A stretch of DNA of 64,000 nucleotides from Aeoliella straminimaris (GTDB lineage: Bacteria; Planctomycetota; Planctomycetia; Pirellulales; Lacipirellulaceae), in NCBI RefSeq assembly GCF_024054565.1, contig NZ_JAMXLR010000072.1, positions 225,390-289,389 on the forward strand, written 5' to 3'. The position numbers and the translations under genes are program-made. How positions within the stretch are numbered: the first letter of the stretch is position 1; every line of letters starts with the position of its first letter. Shown one piece after another: positions 54,889 to 64,000 of the stretch. The notes beneath the pieces were generated by a model. That model saw nothing but the letters and a program-made list of their open reading frames with translations, did not search any database and had not been told where the DNA came from.

Positions 54889-55400
54889 CTAAGTCGCATA
54901 GGCGCCCGTTCTCGGAGAGCAGAGCGTCTCGCCCCGAGAACAACGGTGGGCGATCAACCGTGCGACGGCGGCCCGGCAAGAAGGGTCTGCGCAAAGCAAC
55001 TGGCCAAGAAAGACCCGCAGAGTTACCAGCGGAGTGTAGATGCGATCCTTCCGAACGCTATCGATTGCTTTCAGTGCTGGCGCTATCGTCCCCAGGGAAA
55101 GTACCTCCGCAAACGGCAGATCACCGACTTGCAGAAACTGACGTCTCCGAAAATTGATCTGTTGTCGGATCGATCCATGGTTACCATCCCGCATCGTAAA
55201 GCCTCCTTGCCGTGATGGGTTGTGACAAGAACCATCTGAGCAAGCGAGGCCTTTTTCGCCTATCTCTCTTCAGGCAAACAATTTAGCTAAATCTAAGTGC
55301 CATTCGTCTCGCCACCTCTGCAACTATCTTAGTTCATCGTACTCTCCGGTCTGCGGCGTTCTGCAAGTTCACCCGCTATCGAAGGATAGGCACTGTCCCC
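54889..55400 (-). mobile_element. IS4-family element, left end and truncated transposase
   Basis: On the minus strand an AAGGAGG site and ATG at 55194 start a 101-residue frame: QINFRRRQFLQVGDLPFAEV then RIYTPLVTLRVFLGQLLCAD and SCRAAVARLIAHRCSRGE, which match the N-terminus of planctomycete IS4-family transposases (TPLVTLW.FL.Q.LS.DHSC..AVARL.AHR). It stops at SPRTGAYAT, before the DDE residues. Upstream leader sequence extends to about 55390 (GGGGACAGTGCCTATCC on the minus strand is the probable end). The copy is dead. Confidence 0.75.
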
Positions 55401-55410
55401 GGACTGCAGT

Positions 55411-56028
55411 CTAAACATCAACTGCACGCTTTCGGCATCGCGAACTGAGCAAGCCCAAGCTCATCATACCGAGCAACACAATCGAAGCAGGTTCGGGAAC
55501 ATACGTGTACCTGACTGTGACAAGACTTGGACTCTCCCACAATCCGTCCGGAGCCACAGACAAGTCGTCGACAAATTCATTCAGCACTAATGTCAGGATT
55601 CCTTCAGGGGCAGTGAACGATAGATCGAAAGTATCTTCTGTCCCAGGGATTGGGATCATCGTGATGTCTTCGATGCCGCCACTGGAATACGAAGCAGTGC
55701 CGGAGAAATCATCGCCGCCAAACATGGGGAAACCAGCGGGGTTGACGATGTATGAAGAATGAAAATCTATCGAAGCGTGGGACAACCAACTCGGATCGTC
55801 GGCCGTAATTGTGACGTCCCAACCTACTCCGATGATCACCGCGTCTTGTCCGCCAGTTCCCAGATCGATCATCAAGACTTCGTCGTCGAGAGGGTCAGCG
55901 CCACCTGTGGGCAAACCACTGATATCGATGTCCCTAGTGCCCGTCAAATGCGCTTGCGCCACGCCGGTGATTGCCAGAAAAAGAAGTGTAGTCCTACTTA
56001 CAGTGGTGGTAGTATGATGTAATTCCAT
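55411..56028 (-). CDS. PEP-CTERM secreted protein
   Basis: 205 residues from Met 56028 (MELHHTTTTVSRTTLLFLAI), with signal peptide cut near AQA-HLTG. The body is beta-rich. The C-terminus is VPEPASIVLLGMMSLGLL followed by SSRCRKR: a PEP motif, membrane helix and basic tail, recognised by exosortase. The protein should be exported and then sorted or anchored. The next gene upstream is a second PEP-CTERM protein on the same strand. Function is unknown. Confidence 0.85.
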   Translation of the reverse strand: MELHHTTTTVSRTTLLFLAITGVAQAHLTGTRDIDISGLPTGGADPLDDEVLMIDLGTGGQDAVIIGVGWDVTITADDPSWLSHASIDFHSSYIVNPAGFPMFGGDDFSGTASYSSGGIEDITMIPIPGTEDTFDLSFTAPEGILTLVLNEFVDDLSVAPDGLWESPSLVTVRYTYVPEPASIVLLGMMSLGLLSSRCRKRAVDV

Positions 56029-56206
56029 CTCGACTTTCCATTTTTGAAGTACGTGGATGCGAGGTAAGTAGCTACACTTTGTCCCAATCAATATGGTCGC
56101 TAGGGCTACTGTATAAGCGTTGATTTGCAGGGCGAGCACACCACCGACTCTGGACGAACCCAATCTTTCCGGTTTTCGATCTGTGAAGATTGTCTGAGGG
56201 GCCTTA

Positions 56207-56968
56207 TCAGAAGCGTTTGGCTTTCCCGTGGCGAATTGCGGAAGTCCCTGCGGCAAGACCAATGCACAGCAAAACGCCACTGCAGGGCTCAGGAACGGGT
56301 GCAAACGTGAACTCAGTAATGATTCCGCCGAACTCGAGCACTGCGGTAGTCCCTTCTGCTGGACCAGCAATCCATTTCGTCGTCAAAGTCGGATCGGGCA
56401 CCGCGACGTTGTCCGCCGGGAGTTCCGAAGCCGAAGAGATTATGAAATCCAGTAGCAGATTTCCTTGACTTGGATCGTATAAAAATGGGTTCGTCAGCTC
56501 AGAGATGATTGTGAATTCCATGGGCCCGCCAGGAGGCCCAACAACTGGGTACTCGATCGACATCGGATCGTCGTTCTGTGCCACTACTTGTTCGTCTGGA
56601 CCGACATTCTCATCGAACGTCGAGCTCATGTTGCCAACCGTCTTCTCGGTTGTCGACAATCTGAACAGCACGCTCTCGGAAGAAACTATGAACGACTCGG
56701 ATTGGCTACCATTTGGCCGCCACGCGAACTGCGTAATCAGGTGCGGTCCCGCGAGTGAAAAAAAATCGGAGGCCTCGTAGAGGATTTGCCCGCGAAATGA
56801 GCCTTCCGACCCAGGGATGGTGGGTAGGTCATTTTGTGACTCCATGTCAGCGAATTGGCTGGGAGAGACGAGTTGGATCTGCTCACTTAGGGCGCATTTC
56901 GGTCCCACAAAGAATGCAACCAAAGCGGTAAGAAATCTAAAGCCGTACAGATGATTCGAACATGCCAT
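56207..56968 (-). CDS. PEP-CTERM-like secreted protein
   Basis: 253 residues from Met 56968, with a signal peptide (LTALVAFFVGPKCALS). The body (GSFRGQILYEASDFFSLAGP, QFAWRPNGSQSESFIVSSES) is beta-rich, and VPEPCSGVLLCIGLAAGTSA with a basic end (RHGKAKRF) is a somewhat weak PEP-CTERM signal. It is divergent from the ECF sigma factor gene. It could be under the control of that factor, but the sequence gives no proof. Confidence 0.75.
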   Translation of the reverse strand: MACSNHLYGFRFLTALVAFFVGPKCALSEQIQLVSPSQFADMESQNDLPTIPGSEGSFRGQILYEASDFFSLAGPHLITQFAWRPNGSQSESFIVSSESVLFRLSTTEKTVGNMSSTFDENVGPDEQVVAQNDDPMSIEYPVVGPPGGPMEFTIISELTNPFLYDPSQGNLLLDFIISSASELPADNVAVPDPTLTTKWIAGPAEGTTAVLEFGGIITEFTFAPVPEPCSGVLLCIGLAAGTSAIRHGKAKRF

Positions 56969-57128
56969 TTTTCTAAGCCTTTCTGAAATGGAGGAGCGGT
57001 ACATTCGAAAGTGCCAGCTGTGAGGCGTCGTTCGTGATGTTGAGCCGCCATGCGACTGACAGGGCCGCACAGTGTATAATGCGACGTTGCAGATGACGGT
57101 GTCCGAAGAAAGTCGGAAGATCCTAAAT

Positions 57129-57701
57129 ATGTCTGAAGCACGTAAATCTAAGAGAACTGATCTAACCCAGTTGCTACTGCAGGCGGAAGAAGGAGACCCC
57201 CTAGCTGCGGAGCAACTGTTGCCGACCGTTTACGACGAACTTCGGTTCTTGGCGAGCAGTCGAATTAGGAAGGAACTGCCGGGACAAACGTTAGCTGCAA
57301 CTGACCTGGTCCACGAAGCCTATTTGCGGCTCATTGGCGGTGGTCAATCCTGGGAGAACCGCTCACACTTTTTCGCCGCTGCTGGTGAAGCGATGCGACG
57401 CATCCTCGTCGAACGCGCTCGGAGAAAGCAGAGGATCAAGCATGGCGGGCAAGTGCAACGCGTACCTATGAATGATGACCTGCTCAAGTCTGGGCAGTCT
57501 CCCGACGACCTGATTGCTGTTGATGATCTATTGGATCAGTTTGCTGAAAAACACCCCACGGAAGCCCAGATCGTCAAACTCCATTTCTTCTCCGGGTTCA
57601 GTATCGCAGACTGTGCTAAGGCGTTAGGGATCGCCCGCAGCACAGCACACGAGCGTTGGAGGTTTGCACGAGCATGGCTACATCGCGAGCTGCAACGCTG
57701 A
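57129..57701 (+). CDS. ECF sigma-70 factor, planctomycete type (TIGR02999-like)
   Basis: 190 residues from Met 57129 (MSEARKSKRTDLTQLLLQAE); a GTG at 57072 and ATG at 57093 are possible but less typical. Region 2 has EGDPLAAEQLLPTVYDELRF, GQTLAATDLVHEAYLRLI and MRRILVERARRK; region 4 has HPTEAQIVKLHFFSGFSIAD then ALGIARSTAHERWRFARAWL. This matches the ECF group often paired with Ser/Thr kinases in planctomycetes. The kinase-WD40 gene begins 161 bases downstream on the same strand. Confidence 0.9.
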   Translation: MSEARKSKRTDLTQLLLQAEEGDPLAAEQLLPTVYDELRFLASSRIRKELPGQTLAATDLVHEAYLRLIGGGQSWENRSHFFAAAGEAMRRILVERARRKQRIKHGGQVQRVPMNDDLLKSGQSPDDLIAVDDLLDQFAEKHPTEAQIVKLHFFSGFSIADCAKALGIARSTAHERWRFARAWLHRELQR

Positions 57702-57862
57702 GTCCGCCAAGCCTGCCCACCCGGTTTATCCCTGCATTTTTAAAGCATGAATATCGCCCGTGATTTTTTCTGGATTCAAGCCTCGAAAAAAACGCATTAG
57801 ATATAGCTGCGCAATAGTGCAGAAAATCCAAGGCACTTTTTGTAATCTCTGAAGTCTTCTCA

Positions 57863-60800
57863 ATGTCCGACTTAAAAGAATTCGAAAAGGCCATTTTTCG
57901 TGTCGCGCTTTCCTTAGACGACGCGGAACAGCGGGAGCAATTCCTAAACAACGTTTGTCGCGACAATGACCTGCTTAGACGTGAAATCGAATCTCTGCTG
58001 GCTGAAGACGCCCGTGCCGAAGGCTTCATGGCGATGGGAGTAGACCCCCTCGGGGAAAGCATCGATGTGACAGAAGATTGGCACGAACAGTCAACAAGCG
58101 AATCCATTGGCCGCTACAAATTGCTACAAAAAATTGGGGAAGGCGGTTTTGGCGATGTCTACATGGCTGAACAAACCGAACCGATAGTCCGTAGAGTTGC
58201 CTTGAAGGTCATTAAGCTGGGCATGGACACCCGGCAAGTGATTGCTCGCTTTGAGGCGGAGCGACAAGCTCTCGCCATGATGGATCACCCGAACATCGCC
58301 AAGGTGTTTGATGCGGGGGCAACCAGTCAGGGGCGTCCCTTCTTTGTGATGGAATTGGTCCATGGCCAACCTGTCACAGAATTCTGTGATAAAAATCGCC
58401 TTAGTACGGAACAAAGACTTCGGCTCTTCGCGAACATTTGCAATGCGGTGCAGCACGCACACCAAAAAGGAATTATCCACCGCGACCTGAAACCGTCTAA
58501 TGTACTCGTCTCGCAGTCGGACGAAGGGCCGATACCCAAGATCATCGACTTCGGCATCGTCAAAGCAACTCAGCATCGCTTGACAGACAAGACCCTATTT
58601 ACACGGTTCGAACAGTTCATCGGCACACCGTACTACATGAGCCCGGAACAGGCCGACCCGAGCCGCTCGGATATCGACACGCGTAGCGACGTCTATTCTC
58701 TCGGAGTTCTGCTCTATGAACTACTGACAGGCAAAACGCCGCTTGACCAGAATGCGATCCGCGGCGTCGGTTTCGATGAAATACGACGCCACATTTGTGA
58801 GGATGACACTCCAGCTCCCTCCACACGGCTCGCAGTATTGAGCCAAGCGGAAAAGACGACGGTCGCAGCGAATCGGGACGCCGATCCAAGATTCTTGGAC
58901 TGTATCTTGCGCCAGGAATTGGATTGGGTGGTCCTGAAGGCGCTAGAGAAGGATCGCACACGCCGTTACCAGTCAGCGTCCGAATTGGAGGACGACGTCA
59001 AAGGATATTTAAAGGGAGCGCCCGTGGCTGCGGTTCCTCCGACGACGATGTACATCTTACAAAAATTTGCCCGTCGGCACCGCGCACTTTTGACTATGGC
59101 AGCAGCGATCTCCATGATCCTGATCCTGGCAACCCTGGTGAGTACGTGGCAAGCGGTTCGCGCGACCAACGCGCTTCAGATCTCAAGACGGGCTCGCGCC
59201 GAGCTGGCACTGGACAAGGGGCAGATGCTTGGCGACCAAGGCGATGCCAATCGCGCACTGTTGTGGATGGCAAGGAGTTTAGAACTTGTTCCTGAACGTG
59301 CGCCAGAATTGGAAAGGGTGATTCGCGTAAATCTTGGAAGCTGGCAGGACCGCGTCAACCGTGTTCTTCAGTTGTTAGCTCCGTCTGGTCGCGTCGATGC
59401 AGTTGCTTTTGCGCCGGATGGCAACACGGTTATCACGGCGGCCCGTCAGGAGAACAATGGCGTTCTCATTCAACAGTGGAATCGTGAAAACGGCCATTGC
59501 AAGGAGACGATCGAACACCTTGACGGTCGAGTTCTGGCGCTGGATCTTTGCGACGACGCGAGCATGTTGGCAGTTGGTTATGCAGATGGACGAGTCGAGC
59601 TATTTAATACCAAATCGAGAGAGGCCACTCCCCTTAGTAGACAGCGAGGGTTCATCACCAAGGTGCTCTTTAGCCCCGGCGGCTCGCGGCTCTTGGTGGC
59701 TAGCGGCCGTCAAGTAATAACGGAACTAGAAGGGGCAAACGAACACACACAAGCCTTGCAAGGCAAGGGATTCGTCCAGCTTTTCGACACCGCTACGCAC
59801 CACCAGGAATTAGCCGATCCTCTCGCAATGGGAAATCTTGTCTGGGCTGCTGACTTCGCCAAGGACGGGACCTGGTTCGCCGTGCATGCCGGTCCGTATG
59901 CCATGCCAACAAAAGGAAACATCAGCTTTTTCAAGATGAGCGGTGAGGCTTACCGGCCGTCACTTCAGATTCCCGTCTCAGCAATGAGCATAGCCATCAG
60001 TGGCAACGGCAAATACTTGCTTACTGGTGATTCCACTCAATGCGCCCGCCGCTGGGATTTAGATACAGGCGAAATCATTGATGAATTTTCCAGCGATGGT
60101 CCCATCTCCGTTGTCGCCTTTAGCCCCGTCGACGAGGATATAGTCTTATCGGGATCTTTTGACGGATCGGTGCGGCTCTGGAATGTACGTGATGGCCGTC
60201 AACTCGGCCCATCAATTAGAAACAAAACTTTAATTCGCTGTGCCGGCTTTAGTGAGGATGGGAAAGTTCTCTATTCTGGATCAATGAATGCCGTTCAGCT
60301 TGTGGCCCCTGCCGATGCATCAGGCACTCTAACTAGCCCCTCCTATGCCCCAAAATACCCGCTTGCGTTCGATTTCCCGCGAAATGCAATCCTCGTACGA
60401 GATCAGTTCCGCCTTCAATTAAGAACGGCACTTACAGGACAAGCCATCGGAGAGTCCCTGCCATGGAAAGGTCCGGTTATTCAAGCAGCGTGTGACACGG
60501 AGTCTGCACGTGCAGTCATTATCGGGAGTACTGGAGTCGCCACCTTGTGCAATTTGGAGTCGGGCCAACCGATCGCCAAGCTTCTTCGCCAAAGAGAACC
60601 TGCGTTTTCCACAGCAATTAGTGCTCAGGGGCTCGTTGCAGTTGGCTATTTCGATGGTGTAGTTAAGCTGTTCGACGCGCAAACAGGAACTCCGCTGGAT
60701 CAAGAGTTTGCGCATCGTTCCCATACAGGACCGGTGTTCTCTATCGATTTCCACGGAGATCTGATGCTAACGGGCGGAGCGGATGGATTTGCGCGGCTAT

Positions 60801-61390
60801 GGAACGTGAAGACCGGCCAAGCCATTAATAAGTTTCTCCATCCTACTTTTTGCATCGCAGTGTTTAGTCCAGATGGGTCGCGCATCGCGACCTCGGGTTC
60901 TGACCAAACCACAAGAATTTGGTCCTCGACAGGGAATTTGATCTCTGCGCCGCTACGTCATCCCTCCCAAGCAACTAGGCCCGCATTCTTTGCGGATGGT
61001 GAGTTATTGGTCACCGGGTGCTTAGACGGTAAGGCTCGCTTCTGGGACGTCGCAACCTCGCGTCAATTGGGACCAGCCATTGTTCACACTAAAGACATTG
61101 ACAAAGGCCCGTTTGTCTGCGTCGCATTTTGGCCAGACAACCACAGTATGGTCACCTCAACTGGACTAGGCTACATAGTCTTACCAAGTCAAGCAACGCC
61201 CGCCATCTATCACCGGATTCCAACCCCATTGAAGGGAAATGTGAACGATGTAGCGCTTTGGGCAGAAACGATCACTGGCATGACACTTGACGAAAACGGC
61301 ATCGCAGATGTTCTAAGCGTTAATGACTGGCGGCAGCGCCGCGAGCAATTGACGCAGCGCGGTTTTCTCTCGCGCCAGTCGGCCGAATGA
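57863..61390 (+). CDS. Ser/Thr protein kinase with WD40 repeats
   Basis: A 1175-residue protein. The kinase domain (about 85-385) has IGEGGFGDVY (91-100), Lys115, HRDLKPSN (206-213), DFG (229-231) and YYMSPEQADP; all catalytic residues are present. A membrane helix follows (about 408-430, LLTMAAAISMILILATLVST). The rest (about 500-1120) is WD40-like repeats with VWDxxTGxxI-style strands (RRWDLDTGEIIDEFSSDGPI, GSVRLWNVRDGRQLGPSIR, ARLWNVKTGQAINKFL, TRIWSSTG). The WD40 part should be outside the cytoplasm. The arrangement of ECF factor followed by such a kinase is a known planctomycete theme, suggesting the two signal together. Confidence 0.92.
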   Translation: MSDLKEFEKAIFRVALSLDDAEQREQFLNNVCRDNDLLRREIESLLAEDARAEGFMAMGVDPLGESIDVTEDWHEQSTSESIGRYKLLQKIGEGGFGDVYMAEQTEPIVRRVALKVIKLGMDTRQVIARFEAERQALAMMDHPNIAKVFDAGATSQGRPFFVMELVHGQPVTEFCDKNRLSTEQRLRLFANICNAVQHAHQKGIIHRDLKPSNVLVSQSDEGPIPKIIDFGIVKATQHRLTDKTLFTRFEQFIGTPYYMSPEQADPSRSDIDTRSDVYSLGVLLYELLTGKTPLDQNAIRGVGFDEIRRHICEDDTPAPSTRLAVLSQAEKTTVAANRDADPRFLDCILRQELDWVVLKALEKDRTRRYQSASELEDDVKGYLKGAPVAAVPPTTMYILQKFARRHRALLTMAAAISMILILATLVSTWQAVRATNALQISRRARAELALDKGQMLGDQGDANRALLWMARSLELVPERAPELERVIRVNLGSWQDRVNRVLQLLAPSGRVDAVAFAPDGNTVITAARQENNGVLIQQWNRENGHCKETIEHLDGRVLALDLCDDASMLAVGYADGRVELFNTKSREATPLSRQRGFITKVLFSPGGSRLLVASGRQVITELEGANEHTQALQGKGFVQLFDTATHHQELADPLAMGNLVWAADFAKDGTWFAVHAGPYAMPTKGNISFFKMSGEAYRPSLQIPVSAMSIAISGNGKYLLTGDSTQCARRWDLDTGEIIDEFSSDGPISVVAFSPVDEDIVLSGSFDGSVRLWNVRDGRQLGPSIRNKTLIRCAGFSEDGKVLYSGSMNAVQLVAPADASGTLTSPSYAPKYPLAFDFPRNAILVRDQFRLQLRTALTGQAIGESLPWKGPVIQAACDTESARAVIIGSTGVATLCNLESGQPIAKLLRQREPAFSTAISAQGLVAVGYFDGVVKLFDAQTGTPLDQEFAHRSHTGPVFSIDFHGDLMLTGGADGFARLWNVKTGQAINKFLHPTFCIAVFSPDGSRIATSGSDQTTRIWSSTGNLISAPLRHPSQATRPAFFADGELLVTGCLDGKARFWDVATSRQLGPAIVHTKDIDKGPFVCVAFWPDNHSMVTSTGLGYIVLPSQATPAIYHRIPTPLKGNVNDVALWAETITGMTLDENGIADVLSVNDWRQRREQLTQRGFLSRQSAE

Positions 61391-62381
61391 AGTCCAAAAG
61401 TCGCTGAAGTAGTAAGGCATCGATGGACGGTATTCTAATCTACCTCGTGTCATCATCAATGAGGTGCAACACTTTCATCCGTTCATCTTGCCTGGAACTT
61501 GCCAATGTGGATCGCTAACAAGAGGACTGATGAACCGGCATTACTTCAAGTGGTTCTGTGGTCTTGCCTCGGCACGTTGATCGCACAGATTCGGCAAAAC
61601 GGCAGTCTATTCTTTCCTTGGCCGCGGCTCGGTGAAGGTCAACTTGGAACGACGCTACCAGTGCTGGAGCGGCTTCGACAACAGTCGCATTGTGTCGTAC
61701 CATGATGATCAACATCCCGCTGATCAAAAAGCTGGCACTCCGGCGAACTGACCGAGGTGGCAAATCTAGGACGCGACCGCTGCACGTTAGCGTCCGGCGC
61801 AACTCCGGTCGGCTGGTCCATCCGCTGTAGCTCGGATGTCGCGTTTGAGTTAGCTCGTTCACTAGCCGGAAAATGGAAGCCGACGCGTCGTAGCACGCCC
61901 GCGGCAGAGCTGAGCCGCCGAACCCCGTGCGATTGCAAATTCGGGGATGCGCACAAATCGCCATGCCTTTGTAGTTTGGAAACGTGCGACTTCAACAGCG
62001 GAAGGAGTTTGAACTGAGCTGGCTGACAGAATGTGTCGGAAGTTTCAGAAATTGGAGTCGTAGTGTGCGCAAAGACGAGGAAAACGCTTCGCATCCCGCT
62101 GATGAACTTTGTGAACAGTGGTCTGCTTCAGGCCCCCAAGAAGAGTGGCTGTGCCCCGCGATGAAGCTGGCAAAGGCAAACTTAACTTGTGGACTTTGCG
62201 GTGATTTTCAAAGAGTCTTTTTTTATTAATTCCGGAGTTAGCTTATTGCTTTGCCTCACTAGCAACGCTATAGAAAGAATTGGGGGCGACAGGCGGTCGA
62301 CTTCTCAAGCCAAAAATTGCAACCGCTCCCAGCTCATTCCATCTCGCCTTGCGGGGCTTCTGTTCGTGACAGGGGGTTGTC
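61391..62381. other. gap upstream of the large surface protein
   Basis: About 1 kb with no reading frame that I recognise. It should contain the promoter of the gene at 62382. Confidence 0.4.
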
Positions 62382-64000
62382 ATGGGACGCATCTCTACGC
62401 GTCGTCGGCTGCGGAAATCGGTACGCAAGTATTCTGACCGAAAGCGAGGCGTTCGTCCTCGGCGACTTGCCTGCGAGTCGCTTGAAGATCGCCGCTTACT
62501 TGCGACCTACGACTTTACATTCACTGGCGTCACGGAGATCGTAAACGATGCCGTTTTCACCAATGACGAAATCGTTTCTGCAGCTGGAAGTGGAAACATT
62601 CACTCGTTTGTGCGCATCCAAAACACGGGTACCGAGCAAGGCTACAATACAGATCGTGGTGGCGATTTCGGAACGGCGATTCCGGCTCAGTACGATGAAG
62701 GTGCATCAGCGACCTTCAATCGTGCCCTTCAATTGTCGAGCATTCCAGTTGCAGTGATTGATGGCGTAGCCTATCGCGAGTTTCTCCTGGACATTAATCA
62801 AACGAACGCCAATCCCCTTCTGTCGCTAAACGAAGTTGAGGTCTACACATCGAGTGTTCCACTCAGCGAGCACATATTTACCGATGCCTCAGGGCCAACG
62901 GGTACTTTAATATACGACCTGGACTTTGATGAAGACAACACCATCGCTCTCAACTATGAGCTCGAAGCAGGAAGCGGTCGCACCGATCTTTTCGTGTACG
63001 TACCGAATAACCTTTTCGGCGATGACACTGAGTTTGTGACTTTGTACAGCAAGTTCGGCGAACCACAGCCAACGAACGACGGGTATGAAGAATGGGCGGT
63101 GCGTGCACCGGGAGCTTTGCACAGTGTTGCTGGTACGAAGTTTCTCGACATAGGTGGTCTAGCAGCAGATGGCATTTGGGATCCCGATGGAGCAGATGAC
63201 GTATTGGGGAACGCCGACGACGAAGTGGGACTAGAAGGCTGGACAATTTATATCGATGAAAACGGGAACGGCACGTTCGACGTAGGCGAAATATCCACGA
63301 CCACGGATGCGGACGGAAACTACACGTTCAACAACCTAATCCCAGGAATCACTTATACGATTCGAGAAGACAGCGATAATCTACCAGCTCCGCCAGAGAA
63401 TTTCTTCTGGTCGCAGACTTTCCCGATGGAGGGCGACAACTACGAACATGTGGTAACCATAGGCGAGACGGACGTAACAGACTTGAACTTCGGCAACACT
63501 CTGATTCAACTCGTAACCTTTGGGTCCTTTGTCGTTGAAAAATACCATGACTTGAACGCCGATGGCGACTATGAAGACGGCGCTGACCCGGGACTGGATG
63601 GCTGGAATGTCGAGCTTTACGTCGACACGAACGAGAATGGTGTCCTGGACGCGGATGAGTTCTCCGAAGGTCCTGTTGAATCTCGAACAACGGAAAGTGG
63701 CGGTTTTGCCGACTTCCTCAACATCCAAGAGGATCGGTCCTACATCCTCGTGGAAGAAATGCAGGATGGCTGGCTCGAGAGCCCTGACCAGAACACCACG
63801 GTGGTGAACCCGAACGATTACGGCGGATACGGTCGTTACGGATACGCTTTCTACTTCGATGCTCCATCGTCAGCTGCCAACATACGGTTCGGCAACTACC
63901 AGGTAGCGACAAAGAGTGGCTACAAGTACCAGGACACGGACGCCAGTGGCGATCTGTCGGCCGGTGACGTCGGCCTGGAGAACTGGGAGATCACCCTCAG
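62382..64000 (+). CDS. large SdrD-B-repeat surface protein, 3' part outside window
   Basis: Open from ATG 62382 to the window edge, 539 codons. A strongly basic leader ends in CESLEDRRLLATYDF, the planctomycete export motif. A beta-rich part (about residues 45-260) follows, with VRIQNTGTEQGYNT and LIYDLDFDEDNT. SdrD-B/Cna-B modules start at about residue 285: GWTIYIDENGNGTFDVGE, then KYHDLNADGDYEDGADPG and GWNVELYVDTNENGVLDADE, then YKYQDTDASGDLSAGD. The Asp-rich loops suggest calcium binding. It should be exported and surface-exposed. It resembles the giant protein at 14357 in leader and B-type modules, but is not a copy. Confidence 0.88.
   Translation, partial: MGRISTRRRLRKSVRKYSDRKRGVRPRRLACESLEDRRLLATYDFTFTGVTEIVNDAVFTNDEIVSAAGSGNIHSFVRIQNTGTEQGYNTDRGGDFGTAIPAQYDEGASATFNRALQLSSIPVAVIDGVAYREFLLDINQTNANPLLSLNEVEVYTSSVPLSEHIFTDASGPTGTLIYDLDFDEDNTIALNYELEAGSGRTDLFVYVPNNLFGDDTEFVTLYSKFGEPQPTNDGYEEWAVRAPGALHSVAGTKFLDIGGLAADGIWDPDGADDVLGNADDEVGLEGWTIYIDENGNGTFDVGEISTTTDADGNYTFNNLIPGITYTIREDSDNLPAPPENFFWSQTFPMEGDNYEHVVTIGETDVTDLNFGNTLIQLVTFGSFVVEKYHDLNADGDYEDGADPGLDGWNVELYVDTNENGVLDADEFSEGPVESRTTESGGFADFLNIQEDRSYILVEEMQDGWLESPDQNTTVVNPNDYGGYGRYGYAFYFDAPSSAANIRFGNYQVATKSGYKYQDTDASGDLSAGDVGLENWEITL

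Noticed and set aside
57056..57080. TATAAT at 57075-57080 with CTGACA upstream as a sigma-70 promoter for the ECF gene
   Set aside because: The spacing between the two boxes is about 13 bases, too short, so it is not listed as a promoter.
61984..62229. 81-codon frame in the gap before the last surface protein
   Set aside because: No ribosome site, no domain, and composition like non-coding sequence.

Overview
The window comes from a planctomycete, most likely of the order Pirellulales. This is inferred from a c-type cytochrome/DUF1549 protein, the 'LEDRR(V/L)LA' N-terminal export motif on very large surface proteins, PEP-CTERM proteins, a planctomycete-type ECF sigma factor beside a WD40 Ser/Thr kinase, and a planctomycete-type tyrosine recombinase. 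Genes sit on both strands with wide gaps, and there is a clear trail of decayed genes and insertion-sequence fragments.

1-12.8 kb looks like ordinary chromosome. A minus-strand run holds a divergent kinase, a secreted protein, a Dus tRNA-modifying enzyme and the 5' part of a cytochrome-type protein. After a stop-split relic come a bacterioferritin (which lacks the haem Met), a YdeI-like protein with a CDGSH tail, DUF2891, an atypical Nramp homologue, a secreted PQQ-like beta-propeller and a metal P-type ATPase.

13.4-23.6 kb carries a broken permease (COG0701-like), a 2528-residue exported protein in which domains appear nested inside one another, and a membrane-anchored prenyltransferase-like barrel protein. 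An initiator tRNA-Met (23944-24017) is followed by a truncated integrase, the scar of an integrated element.

25.3-37.9 kb is a carbohydrate region. A GntR-type regulator, a ROK kinase and a mannose-6-phosphate-isomerase-like protein form one operon. A sugar porter and an exported GH92 mannosidase-like enzyme are divergent from it. A second minus-strand operon holds an SDR, a GH13 trehalose-synthase-like enzyme and a glycogen-debranching-type enzyme. Together they suggest mannoside cleavage outside the cytoplasm, uptake, phosphorylation and isomerisation, next to storage-glucan and trehalose turnover.

38-51 kb mixes small stress-type genes (ferritin-like bundle, zinc-finger protein, PP2C phosphatase, HVA1/DUF2945 protein, two SDRs) with a tightly coupled three-gene biosynthetic cluster: SbnA-like PLP enzyme, FAD/NAD(P)-binding protein and a fold-III PLP decarboxylase. 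A truncated DUF3891 gene overlaps its end. A DUF11-type gene is present only as a pseudogene.

51-55.4 kb is a plasticity zone: a scrambled IS630 copy, two related IS4-like ends, a truncated secreted protein, and an intact RTX/calpain-type protease between them. 55.4-64 kb has two PEP-CTERM proteins, an ECF sigma factor, a 1175-residue kinase-WD40 protein, and the start of another large SdrD-B-repeat surface protein cut by the window edge. No rRNA, CRISPR array or phage structural genes were seen.
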